Assembly: GCA_026745465.1 (NCBI GenBank)
Contig: JACYXH010000826.1
Span: 8,109,224 to 8,173,223 of the forward strand
Length of the DNA stretch: 64,000 nt
Direction: 5' to 3'
Source of the DNA: Lota lota
Taxonomy: Eukaryota; Chordata; Actinopteri; Gadiformes; Lotidae
Below the pieces are notes generated by a model, which saw only the letters and a list, made by a program, of their open reading frames with translations, was not told the DNA's origin and did no database searches. Shown here one piece after another: positions 49,001-64,000 of this stretch. Both the position numbers and the translations under genes were made by a program. Position 1 is the stretch's first letter, and every line of letters begins with the position of its first letter.

Positions 49001-50810
49001 CAAAAGCACCACTCTGGTCATGAAGGTGAGACGAGGAATTGGATTAAAAGAAAACCACTGAGCGGTAGGATTCTGATAAGTTCACAGTGTAGTCATGTTG
49101 TTTCAGGTGGGTAAGGCATCATTTGCTAGCCTGACATCGCCAGACCAATTAGAGTCTGGAACCTCTCAGTTAATTTTCGACTTCCAAGGGATCAAAAGCA
49201 CGATAAGGTTGACATTTCTCAACCGATATTAATAATTCTTGTTTATTCAAGGTTTTATGATTGATGTGGAGTATAAACATAAAAAAAGCATATTAAATAT
49301 ATATATATTTTATATTAAATATATATAATATATTTTATATTAAATATATATAATATCATGACTCATTGAAATCAGTTGAGAAATGTAAACGTCATAGTTC
49401 CTTTTATCCAAAAAGAAATGCAGCTCCCTCGTTTCCTTGTATTTGTCTAATATGTCTATGCATTAAAGAAGCAGACCCCTAATTAGTGTTATGAGCGACA
49501 CCTGTGTTTGTCCTGTGATGACACCTCTGTGAAAAGGGTCTCTTGTTCTCCCTCGAGTCCAGGCAGTCATTGAACAAGGTGGCCTGCAACCAGGAGGTCT
49601 CAACTTTGATGCCAAGGTGCGGCGAGAGTCCACGGACCTGGAGGACCTGTTCATCGCTCACATCGGCGCCATGGACGCCTTCGCCAGGGGCCTCCGGAAC
49701 GCTGTGCGCCTCATAGAGGAAGGCGTTCTCCCTGGCATGGTGAAGGTACGACCACCAGTGATATTATCCTCCCATTACCTTAGTAAAGTGATAACAGGAT
49801 CTAAAAATGTTAAATAACCATAACATATCACAAACATATCCTTTTTGTATCCACACTTATCTTGTCCTGAAAATGTCAACTAGTTTATGAATAGTTTATT
49901 AAGTTTATTAAGTTTATTAGTATACATCTCAATGTCAGCTAATAACTCAGTCTTGGAAAGACTCAGGATTGTAGAGGCATGGTCTGAATACACCCCCTCC
50001 CTCCTCACTGTGTAATTTGTAGTTTCAAAGTTTGCTTCATTCAGCTGCAATGTCGCCGTAATGTAAGTGTATGCTAATTGGTCTCTGCTTTTGGCCGACC
50101 CGCACTACTTTAGTTTACATATGTGCCTGCATATTGTTTTAATGACGATAAGGTTGAGTGTACGGTAATTGGTCACCTGTATCGCTTGGCTGAGTAGCAA
50201 AGTAGGGTAAATAGACTCCACCAACTAAATCGCCTTGACGGAATCTGAAGGACACTGATAGACTGAAATAACGTGAGATTTCAATGGGTTTGATGGAACA
50301 TCATTTTCTGATGCTTAATGCACACCTTGATAACCCTTAAAAAGACTGACAACAGAAATCCGTAATTTACTTGTAACTCAGTCTTTCCAAAACTGAGTTT
50401 ATTAGCTGACTTTGAGATGTATATACTTAGTAGTATTTTACAATTATAGCCAGTTATGGATTTCTGTTGTCCATGACTTAAGTTATTTTATCCACCGCTA
50501 AAGGGATAAGGCTAACGTGTTAACTCCAACAGGAACGGTACTCGAGCTTCGACCAGGGCATCGGACTGAAAGTGGAGGAGGGCAGCGCCACTTTAGAGGA
50601 CATGGAGGTGAGAGGGGCAGGCCCAAAGCTGCTCTTTACACGCACATTAAACCCTGGATAACATTATACACTATTTATCATTCGAGAACTAATGCTTCTT
50701 ATTGTGTTGTATTGTCTTATCCCCAGGCTTTCATCAAACAGAATGGGGAACCAAAAGTCGCATCAGGGAAGCAAGAAAAATATGAATCCATCTTTAATCA
50801 TTATATTTAA
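45322..50810 (+). CDS. Xylose isomerase, 14 exons, complete
   Basis: This enzyme interconverts D-xylose and D-xylulose (also glucose and fructose) using two divalent metals in a TIM barrel. Exons are 45322-45349, 45583-45659, 45776-45848, 46185-46297, 46416-46441, 46945-47082, 47811-47920, 48028-48123, 48235-48318, 48431-48557, 48920-49025, 49563-49745, 50533-50607 and 50727-50810. All phases agree (1320 nt, 439 aa), close to the 440 aa of the bacterial enzyme. Active-site residues are present: H104 and D107 (TFHDRD), E235 and K237 (LIEPKPKEP), E271 and H274 ([12 protein letters not shown]), D299, D310 and D312 (LGWDTDQFP), D342 (LNFDAK). They keep a constant offset of three from E. coli numbering as I recall it. 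No signal peptide is seen, so it is probably cytosolic. Introns and flanking vertebrate genes rule out contamination. Its role in fish is unknown to me. Confidence 0.95.
45853..46088. repeat. Twin (CA)n microsatellites in xylose isomerase intron 3
   Basis: The first CA array starts within the donor of exon 3 (GTACACGCACAC). Arrays are separated by AGGCAATACAAACAATCTC, which occurs twice, so the block has duplicated internally. It occupies most of the 336-base intron. Confidence 0.95.
46442..46944 (+). other. Xylose isomerase intron 5, nothing recognised
   Basis: About 500 bases, AT-rich, no repeat or open frame of note. The preceding exon (46416-46441) is only 26 nt and encodes VKYYTFHD, carrying the catalytic histidine. 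Confidence 0.5.
47384..47440 (+). repeat. Dispersed repeat family C, copy 2
   Basis: The partner of 27481-27540, in intron 6 of the xylose isomerase gene. It has GATGACTCCCTGTCTAGGTT and AACACATGCTATTGCATGCA. Confidence 0.6.
49467..49545 (+). repeat. Dispersed repeat family B, copy 3
   Basis: This matches the other copies through GAAGCAGACCCCTAATTAG, TGTTATGAGCGACACC and TGATGACACCTCTGTGA. It lies in intron 11 of the xylose isomerase gene, ending about 20 bases before exon 12. Confidence 0.6.
49915..50435. mobile_element. Foldback (MITE-like) element in xylose isomerase intron 12
   Basis: The left end (TTAGTATACATCTCAATGTC, AGCTAATAACTCAGTC, TTGGAAAGACT) is matched in inverted orientation by the right end at about 50376-50433 (AGTCTTTCCAA, GAGTTTATTAGCTGAC, TTTGAGATGTATATACT). 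The arms are about 55 bp, the total about 520 bp, with no transposase. A second, nested inverted pair uses ACAACAGAAATCC. Target duplication was not resolved. Confidence 0.7.
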
Positions 50811-51560
50811 TAGTGGCATTAAATTGTTTATATACTGGACATATTCCAGTATAGAGTATTCAGTGGACAGTTGCCATTTTGTGTCCTGTTTTATGCAGGT
50901 GACTAAACAATGGATTATGCTATAGTGTTCCTTTCACTTCGGTAACCCAAGAATGATTGTGTTTAGCTTGGTAGGCTAGATGCAGGAGCTGGTGCACAGT
51001 GGTGGTTCTAGACCATTTCAACTGGGGGGACGGGCTGGGCCCAGTTACACCGTATTGTTCTCTTAGTTTTCCCCACTGCATTGCAGGAATTAAGAGACAA
51101 AATAACCCCACTTTAATACCACTTGACATTGCATTGATCAGGAACAGTTTCAGTATTTAAAGATCCACAAATGCACCACAAATGACTCTTTGGATCAATA
51201 AGGGAAACATATGGATATGAAGACGAACATATGGAAATACAAACAAATACTCATAGAAAGATATTAGTGGCGAATCGATTCTTTGTCGATCTTGATTCAG
51301 TATTATCCACCCAGCTTCATCATCACCCCCCCACCCCAGAACTACCAGTGTTGATACATTCACCAGTATTATTAGACCTTCAGACATTGTTTGTCATGCA
51401 TTGTTTAATGCTGACAGACATTGGATAATGACATTGTATCTGACATAGGTTAGGTAAATGAACAGTGTTGTATATCATGTATAATGGACATAATACATCG
51501 ATAAGAAAATATAAGCCATGCTGTCTAACTGACAACAGCATTATTTGCCAACAATAAACA
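50811..51560 (+). other. Xylose isomerase 3' UTR and intergenic DNA
   Basis: After the stop codon at 50808-50810 there is AT-rich non-coding DNA. AACAATAAACATAAG at about 51549-51563 supplies an AATAAA signal, though transcription may end earlier. A mobile-element-like phrase (GTGGTTCTAGACCATTTCAA) lies at about 51001-51020. Confidence 0.4.
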
Positions 51561-51639
51561 TAAGTAAGACAAAAAGGCTAAACTTGTGAAGTTATTAATG
51601 TTACATCATGGCAAAGTGTTGTTTCACCGTATGAAACCG

Positions 51640-52065
51640 GCACTTTGACGGTGACGTCACATCATACTACTTGCCGGCCTGCCAGCTGTCCAATCAGTGG
51701 CAGGGGGTTTTCCCGCCGCCAGTAGCGCCGTCCTATCAGAGGATAGCGTGAGCTCTGCTCACTAACACGTCGTCTGTAATTGGACGGTTAGTGTGTGGAT
51801 AAGGTGGGAGATAAAATGCATCAAATCCCAATTTGGGCGACTTCGTAATTTGCATAATATATTCCATTGAATAGTTCACAGGTTCCTACATTATGCTGGT
51901 CCGAGTTTTGTTTGTATTACCTACCTTGCTCTGTAGACTGGTCAGGTCACACCAAAATCAGGGAATGATTGTTACCCACTACTGGATTTAGATTTTTTTC
52001 TTTTTGTTTAGCAATCTTGAATTTGCATTTATACATTTTTATATATTATTATTATTTTTGCCAAA
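51640..52065 (+). promoter_or_regulatory. sqle: sqle promoter: CRE, CCAAT boxes
   Basis: A palindromic CRE, TGACGTCA, lies at 51652-51659. A CCAAT box is at 51690-51694 and an inverted one (ATTGG) at 51779-51783. NF-Y and CREB-type sites commonly accompany SREBP control of sterol genes. A convincing sterol response element close by was not found; ATCACCCCCCCACC at about 51322-51335 resembles one but is imperfect and distant. Regulation by sterols is inference from the gene family. Confidence 0.5.
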
Positions 52066-58140
<6,075 letters not shown>

Positions 58141-59100
58141 CCAGGAAGTGCACACCCGACGAATCCCCCATGAATATAAATATATTCATTCACCCAACTT
58201 GACTTCACCACATTATGACTGCACTGCTTTTTGGCAGATACACACGCACTCACCCCTTCTTCTGTGTTCAATTGTGATGTCTAATTTATGGTTCTGCCTT
58301 CGCCTGTTATAGGTTTGTTTATACTAAACAAATACTCAGAGACTGAAGTTTGGGAGATGTTTTCAAATTGCCGTGCCCAATACACTATTGAAAATGGGAG
58401 CCGCAATGTTACTGTAATCTTTGTAGCAATGCCTTTCGTAGGCTTAATTGCACTTTGCTTTACAAAGTGACATTGTATTGCAGTGCACTTATGCTTGCAC
58501 CTTAACTTATATTGAATTCCCAAATTACACCTGCCAAAATGTCCCTTGTAGGGCATGGAATATTCAATTTTGAATTTTATCAAAATGCTAAACTTGAGGT
58601 AAAACCACTTTTGTGCTGTACATTTTAATTGTATTGGATGTGATTATTAATAATCATTATTCATATTTTTTAATCTATGATTGTCAGCAAGTGCTTTCCT
58701 ACTCAGCCTTCCATTTATTGAATAGCAACATTTAATTGTTCAAGTGACATTTTGTTCATGTCTGCCTTTTGTGCATTCCTGCCTTTTCAAATGAATGTTT
58801 CTTAAATAGTCTCAAAGATTGGTTCAGGGCATTAGGTCTGAGGTTCTGATTGGTTCAGGGCGGTAGACCTGGTGTTCTGATTGGTTCAGGGTATTGCCAG
58901 TGTAATGCAGTTTGCTAACCCGCCGCTCAAGCTTTCTCTTAATTGTTTCCATTGGCTCTACAGTTCTGTACAGTATATTTGTAATAAACGATCACTTGGT
59001 GATCACTGCTTTTGCCCATGACAACTGCTGGTGTTAAATTTTCCTCAGATTAACAGATTAAATAATTTAATGTATTCCAGCATTTAATATGAATAAACGT
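58141..59100 (+). other. sqle: sqle 3' UTR
   Basis: It carries poly(A) signals AATAAA at 58983-58988 and 59092-59097. A GTTCTGATTGGTTCAGGGC-type unit repeats about three times near 58815-58890, the last two phased by about 33 bases. Confidence 0.6.
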
Positions 59101-59115
59101 TATTATGACATGTGC

Positions 59116-59216
<101 letters not shown>

Positions 59217-59239
59217 TGTACGTATGTGTAACGTGTGGG

Positions 59240-60065
59240 TCTGGAGTTGCTGGACAGCAATGGCGATCAACTCTTGAGACACGGGTTCAAGTCTTGTGAG
59301 GGCAGTCTCTGTGGAAACTATGGTGTCATTTTCTTTAACTGTAATGATGTATGAATCGTGACATTTATTCTAACCTCCCACCACATCACTGCCAGTGCCT
59401 TGTTACCGTCAGCTCTCTCCACTGCACCACTGAGACAGGCAGCTATGATTTGGAACAGCCAACAGGTTTTGGGTTGATGACCTGGAGGACACTTGGGGAC
59501 GCAGGAGATCAGAAATATAAAAGGAGGCTAACCAATTGAGTGCCTTTAAAACAAACCGTATAACCTAAATATCTATACATTTTCAGGCTGGCGTCCAGTG
59601 AAGAGCTGCAAGGAGACAAGGAGATATGTTCTCTTTTTCTGGAGCTAGTGAGAAGCCCAGCAGCAGACGGGTTAGGGAGGACAGACTGATACCAGTGTAA
59701 ATGGAGTTGCAGTAGATAAATGCATTTATCACTTTCTCCAGGTCTTGGAAAGAGAGGGACGGTTTGATTTTGGCCATTGTTCCAAGATGGGAAAACCTTG
59801 ATTGAAATTCAGTTTCCATGGAGCCACTCTCCGCAGGACTTGAAACTGGGTCTCCAGAACCAATCAGCATGAGCTCTCTCTGCTGCGCCATCAAGATGTC
59901 AGCCATGAAATGGTCTTAGGTCATATTTGCCATTCACATGACCGTTAAGTTTCCATAATGTCATCATTATGTAAAGTTTCTGTGGTGATTACACTCTGGG
60001 GGCCTCAAACCCACATCTCCAGAGCTGATCACCAACAGCCCTCCCCGCTGCGCCACTGAGACAGC
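59240..60065. repeat. Cluster of tRNA-like SINE fragments
   Basis: There are four pieces with A-box or B-box features: 59250-59300 (plus; CAATGGCGATCAACTC, GGGTTCAAGTC), 59390-59445 (minus; CAGTGGTGCAGTGGAGAG), 59830-59895 (minus; GATGGCGCAGCAGAGAG, TTTCAAGTCC) and 59985-60060 (minus; CAGTGGCGCAGCGGGGAG, GGGTTTGAGGCCC). None folds convincingly as a functional tRNA by eye. They fill the sqle-oxr1 intergenic region. Confidence 0.55.
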
Positions 60066-60750
60066 AACTAAGCTGAAGTCTGAGGTTATAATTGATATTG
60101 TGTGCATGTTTTCCTCACTTTCCATTGTACCTGCTGTTCCAACTGTCAAATCGCTGAAGCTGCTCGACAAGAGGCTCAATCGACTACGGAATCGACTTGG
60201 GGACGATGCTCCATCAGTGAACCCTAACATCAAGTGTTTTAGCGATTCTTTGACACAGTATGGGGCGAAATAGTGAGAATATTATCCTAGGGACATCGGC
60301 AGATACACCAATAAATGTTGGACATGACAAAAAGAGTGGCAGTGAATAAAGCAAAGACTATAGATGGTAGTTTATATGTTATATAAACTACCATCTTATA
60401 TGTTATAAATAACATAAGAGAAATAATGTTATTTATGTAAAAAGACAAAGAAATACACAGCGTGTAGCATTGTATACAATAAGAATCTAAAGGTTATTGT
60501 ATCTTACATGGAGTGAATGACACATGGTAATTGTACCTGGAAGAATAAGCATACTATTGCTTATTTAACATACCCTAAAATAAAGTGTATCTAAAGTACG
60601 CTCCCAAAAAGAGAATAAGGTACCTGTGGTTGTGATTTGTTCCTTGTGTTCCAAGTGTACCAACTTCGAAAACATTTATTCAGGCAACATCATCATATCC
60701 TTGTTTAACTTGAAACCAAAAAATTAACAAAACACAAGCGTATTCCAGGT
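60066..60750. other. sqle-oxr1 intergenic DNA
   Basis: AT-rich and non-coding. Apart from the hairpin at 60363-60395, nothing is recognised. Confidence 0.5.
60363..60395. repeat. Perfect 15-bp hairpin, 3-base loop
   Basis: Arms 60363-60377 and 60381-60395 (GATGGTAGTTTATAT and its complement) surround GTT. It is intergenic between the convergent sqle and oxr1 genes. Confidence 0.8.
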
Positions 60751-60765
60751 TACAACAATTTCAGC

Positions 60766-62788
60766 TTTATTGTTATTTATACATCACTGGATACATTGTA
60801 CTCTTGTGAAATATCTGGAAAAACAAAAAAAAGCTGTATTGTGTGACTCTCCACAAGGACATACTGGTGTGGAAGACCAGGAAGGGTCTGGGGAGGAAAG
60901 CTGCTCAGGAGGATGGTTATGTACAAACTTCCCTTCAAAGAAGCATAACGAACTTACCGGAGACCAGCAGAGAAACCAGGAGGTCCCTCTTGTTGAAATG
61001 TTCTTCCCCCCCCATATCCGCCTAGGAATAATCCTCCGTTTAGACACACAGCATCGGAGTACATCCCTATTGATATTGGGAGCAGCGAGCTTTCTACAAA
61101 ATTTTTAACATCGTTGTGATCAAACCAAAATAATACAAAATAAAAAAGGGACTGTACAGCTACTACTAAGAGAATCTAAGAACCTGGCAATGACACTTTT
61201 CACCAGATTAAAGTGCTAGAAGCAACCCACACTAATATATTATTATGTATATATATATATCATATGTCTATGTATATATATTTATATATAGCATATGTAT
61301 TTATATATATATATATCTTTATATTTATATATAGCATATGTATTTATAGGAACAAATATACTATTTTAACATTAATTTACAGGGTAATATACATTATATT
61401 CTAACAGCTGAAATATCAGCACAAATAGATCACTGTCACACTTAACAGCAATATATATATATATATATATGATTATATAAATCCATATATAATCATATAT
61501 ACCAATTTATAATTGTCATATATGCATGTAAAACAGTTAGACCACGCCCCAGGCTTTTCAAATGATTACCAGAAAAGCGATGGTGTATCAAGACGTAGAA
61601 GCTATACAAGGTTCACTCCCGGGACAGAGTGGCAGGCGGCGGCCAAAGTGCCAACAACCCGTGTTATTTGAGGTCACATGACAGTCATTTGCATATTCCA
61701 CAGAAAGAAAGAAATCTATTGCAACACGTTACTGTCTACGAACAGTACACGCAGCTTCCCCCGTAAGCTGGACTCGTACATGTACACCCACTGAACAGAA
61801 CGTTACGACGATGGGCATTCGGAGTACAGCTGTGTGCTTTCTGAGATGGTGGCGGTGGCGGTATGGGCGTGAAGGTGGACGACAGGACTACAAATTCACA
61901 ATACTCTATAGTCTAGCCTCTGAAGAATGACCCCTCGCCTGGATGGAACGGCGGTCTCAAAACACTCCCCATCTTCCCATCCAATGCGTCCTTGTATTTA
62001 AAAGTGTTCCTGCTTGTGTTTGACCACAAACTTGGAGTCACAAGACAGACTTATTTTTGACACTGCGCCTCTTCGAAGAGAAGTTAGAATGGGGGTTGGA
62101 TTTCGTCAGCTTGTTTTTTTTATATGTCCCCCCCCCACCCCCCCATATGCTTTTAGTTGTTTTTGTAAATGGGGTTCTCCCTATATCAAGGCTGACACAC
62201 ACAGTGAGTAATATTATACTGACTCGACATAGCTTGTCGTTTTCAAAAAGAGGTTAAGGAGGGGTGGGGGGTATGGGGAAGGAGTAGGTGGGGCTCCTTG
62301 AGTTTCTGTGTAGTTCAGATACAGAATCGGGGTGGACGCAGGGTGTCTGTCCCTAACCTGAGCCATCGCCACGATCGATCGCATCTGTCCACGCCTCGGA
62401 AGCAGCTCTCAGACGGTCGCTCGGTGTGGCGGCCGCAAACACCACCCCTCTTCATTTAGTTGTTTAGTAGTTTAGTTTTACCCTGATTTTCCCTGCTTTA
62501 TACACACACACGCACATCCCCCCTGCTAGTCTTCAAAAATGCTGCATAAGGCCGTAACAACATACACACATTAGGTACATTTTCACGAAGAGAGGAAAAA
62601 CTAAAAGGTAACGTAGAGCTCCGTAAATAACTGCAGGAGTAACGTGCCTCCGATAGGCTGGCTAGCAGCCTGGTGGGGGGCCAGGGGGCAGTTCAATTAT
62701 TCCACATCTCATCAGTGTTCGGAGGAGGAAGTCTCCCTGTGAATTAGTCCTCCTTTTTACCCCAAAAACTTTAGAATTTGAACCCTCC

Positions 62789-62838
<50 letters not shown>

Positions 62839-62858
62839 CCTCTGGCGTTGAACGCGGT
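60766..62858 (-). other. oxr1: oxr1 3' UTR
   Basis: From the minus-strand stop codon at 62859-62861 to a poly(A) signal AATAAA on the minus strand at 60766-60771, about 2.1 kb. It contains a CT/GA tract at about 62794-62836 close to the stop codon. AT-rich repeats lie at 61235-61475, including two copies of TTTATATATAGCATATGTAT. The length is inferred. Confidence 0.5.
62794..62836. repeat. (CT)n microsatellite by the oxr1 stop codon
   Basis: A CT run (GA in the mRNA sense) in the proximal oxr1 3' UTR, about 25 bases after the stop codon. Confidence 0.9.
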
Positions 62859-63540
62859 TTACTCGAAGGCCCAGATCTCTATTTCCTGCACGTAGAAATC
62901 CTCCTTTTTGGAGAGCATGGGGTTCCCGAAGGTTTTGCAGGAGTGGCTCCTGCCGTGGTAGAGGTCTCCATCCAGCCACAGGCCAAACTCACCACTAGAG
63001 GGAGCAAGAAACAGTCATTTAGTCAGACATCGGCCCGAGCCAGGGACCAATAATTGCAACAATTGGGAAAATAATACAATTTGGGATTTTTCTTGCCATT
63101 TTGGATTCATCAGCTTGAGGGACCTTGAGATTTATATTGTACAACTGGTCTCCTCAGCCTGTAATTAACTATTACAGTCAAACAATACCAGCCAAAATGC
63201 TTTCCAAGTCATTAAATGGTCTGCCATTAGAGATTACAAATTAAATGGATAGGGCCTTCAAAGGTGCCTTACACTTCATAATAAGTTGAACGAAAAAGCA
63301 TCCAGGATACTTGATTCACAATTCAAGGACAAGATCCACTGTAAGTCATACCTTATCATCAGATTCAATTAAGGCAAATGCTAATCTGGTTTATGTTGCA
63401 TTCTCTATAATTGCTTCCCAGAAGCGGTCTGATACGGGCATAAGCAAAATGCTCATAACGCCTTACCTTCCTCCACCGAAGGCCAAGGAATCCATGTCTC
63501 CTTTGATGAAGAACATATTGTCACCTGTCCACTTGAACAC
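62859..63540 (-). CDS. oxr1: Oxidation resistance protein 1, last two coding exons (TLDc domain)
   Basis: TLDc proteins protect against oxidative damage and bind the V-ATPase. Two minus-strand exons are seen: 63540-63467 (VFKWTGDNMFFIKGDMDSLA, then FGGG) and 62994-62859 (GEFGLWLDGDLYHGRSHS, CKTFGNPMLSKKEDFYVQ, EIEIWAFE, stop). Phases agree, with a serine codon split across the junction. This is the highly conserved C-terminal end of the TLDc domain. It reads closer to OXR1 than to NCOA7, but with only 70 residues the paralogue assignment is less certain. Upstream exons lie beyond the window. The gene is convergent with sqle. Confidence 0.88.
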
Positions 63541-63610
63541 CTGCGCACGCAACACAGCATTAGTAACGGAAGAAAGAGCTCATGTAATGTGTGCATAATA
63601 TGTGCGTGAC

Positions 63611-63760
63611 ACAGCTCAGTGGCTCAGCTCAGCAGTTCCAACTCTCAGACTATAGTTTGTGTGTTCAATCCCAAAATATGCTCAGCCTACATGTAGGCCT
63701 CCTATAGCAAGGTGCCCAAGTTCTGAAGGGCCTGTCCCTCGTACCTTTATGGTACGAGGA
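63611..63760 (+). mobile_element. tRNA-derived SINE fragment in an oxr1 intron
   Basis: A tRNA-like head (CTCAGTGGCTCAGCTCAGCA, TGTGTTCAATCCC) is followed by TATAGCAAGGTGCCCAAG, which resembles the body of the fish SINE at 52435-52622. Confidence 0.5.
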
Positions 63761-64000
63761 AGCAACATTGGCTTTGTCTCGGCCGCATCACCACCCCCAT
63801 ATTTTCCAACAACAGGAAACCCCGAAGTGGTTTAATCTTCTTATACCACAGTTAGCAACAATGATTAGACATTAGTTACTTTAATCTATAATATTATTGG
63901 TTTTTTAATCGACTTAATCAGCTGAAATTGTAAAATTCTTCCGCGGTGCTTTCGGCCTATTGTTTTAGCGTTGTCAAAGAAAGACCTGGTCGCTAGTTCT

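Noticed and set aside
45322..50810. Bacterial contamination as the source of xylose isomerase
   Set aside because: The frame is broken by 13 spliceosomal introns with correct phases and is flanked by vertebrate genes on the same sequence.
59970..60060. Functional tRNA gene on the minus strand
   Set aside because: A- and B-box-like words exist, but I could not pair a full cloverleaf; a SINE head is more likely.

Overview
The window is vertebrate nuclear DNA, almost certainly from a ray-finned fish. Every recognisable gene is split by GT-AG introns and encodes a vertebrate-type protein. The sequence also carries a Tc1/mariner element, tRNA-derived SINE pieces with the tail common in fish, and an extreme density of long dinucleotide microsatellites. 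Microsatellite density of this kind is known from cod-like fishes, so a gadiform is a reasonable but unproven guess. I joined exons by hand from splice sites and reading phase. All five complete models have lengths divisible by three.

Layout, left to right. 198-1858 (+) is the 3' part of atp6v1c1, the V-ATPase subunit C. 3285-28045 (+) is a complete 17-exon spire1, an actin nucleator, with a 3' UTR to about 30.2 kb. 30710-32150 (-) is a small four-exon gene, convergent with spire1. It encodes a CARD-like half-domain followed by two RHIM-like motifs, and I do not recognise it as a named gene. 35424-36961 is a Tc1-like transposon with both ends intact and one stop codon in its transposase. 38002-43909 (+) is rnf144b, a membrane-anchored RBR ubiquitin ligase. 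45322-50810 (+) is a 14-exon xylose isomerase with every catalytic residue I could check, an unexpected enzyme in a vertebrate. 52066-58140 (+) is a complete 11-exon sqle, squalene monooxygenase. 62859-63540 (-) holds the last two coding exons of oxr1 (TLDc domain), convergent with sqle and with a long 3' UTR.

The genes do not form a pathway. They are a syntenic block of unrelated housekeeping and regulatory functions: acidification, actin and vesicle transport, ubiquitylation, sugar isomerisation, sterol synthesis and oxidation resistance. The best leads are the CARD/RHIM-like gene and the vertebrate xylose isomerase. Next come an antisense copy of the end of spire1 exon 8 inside spire1 intron 4, and several long microsatellites that abut splice sites and appear to serve as polypyrimidine tracts. 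The remaining sequence is introns and intergenic DNA with dispersed repeats, foldback elements, hairpins and telomere-like minisatellites.
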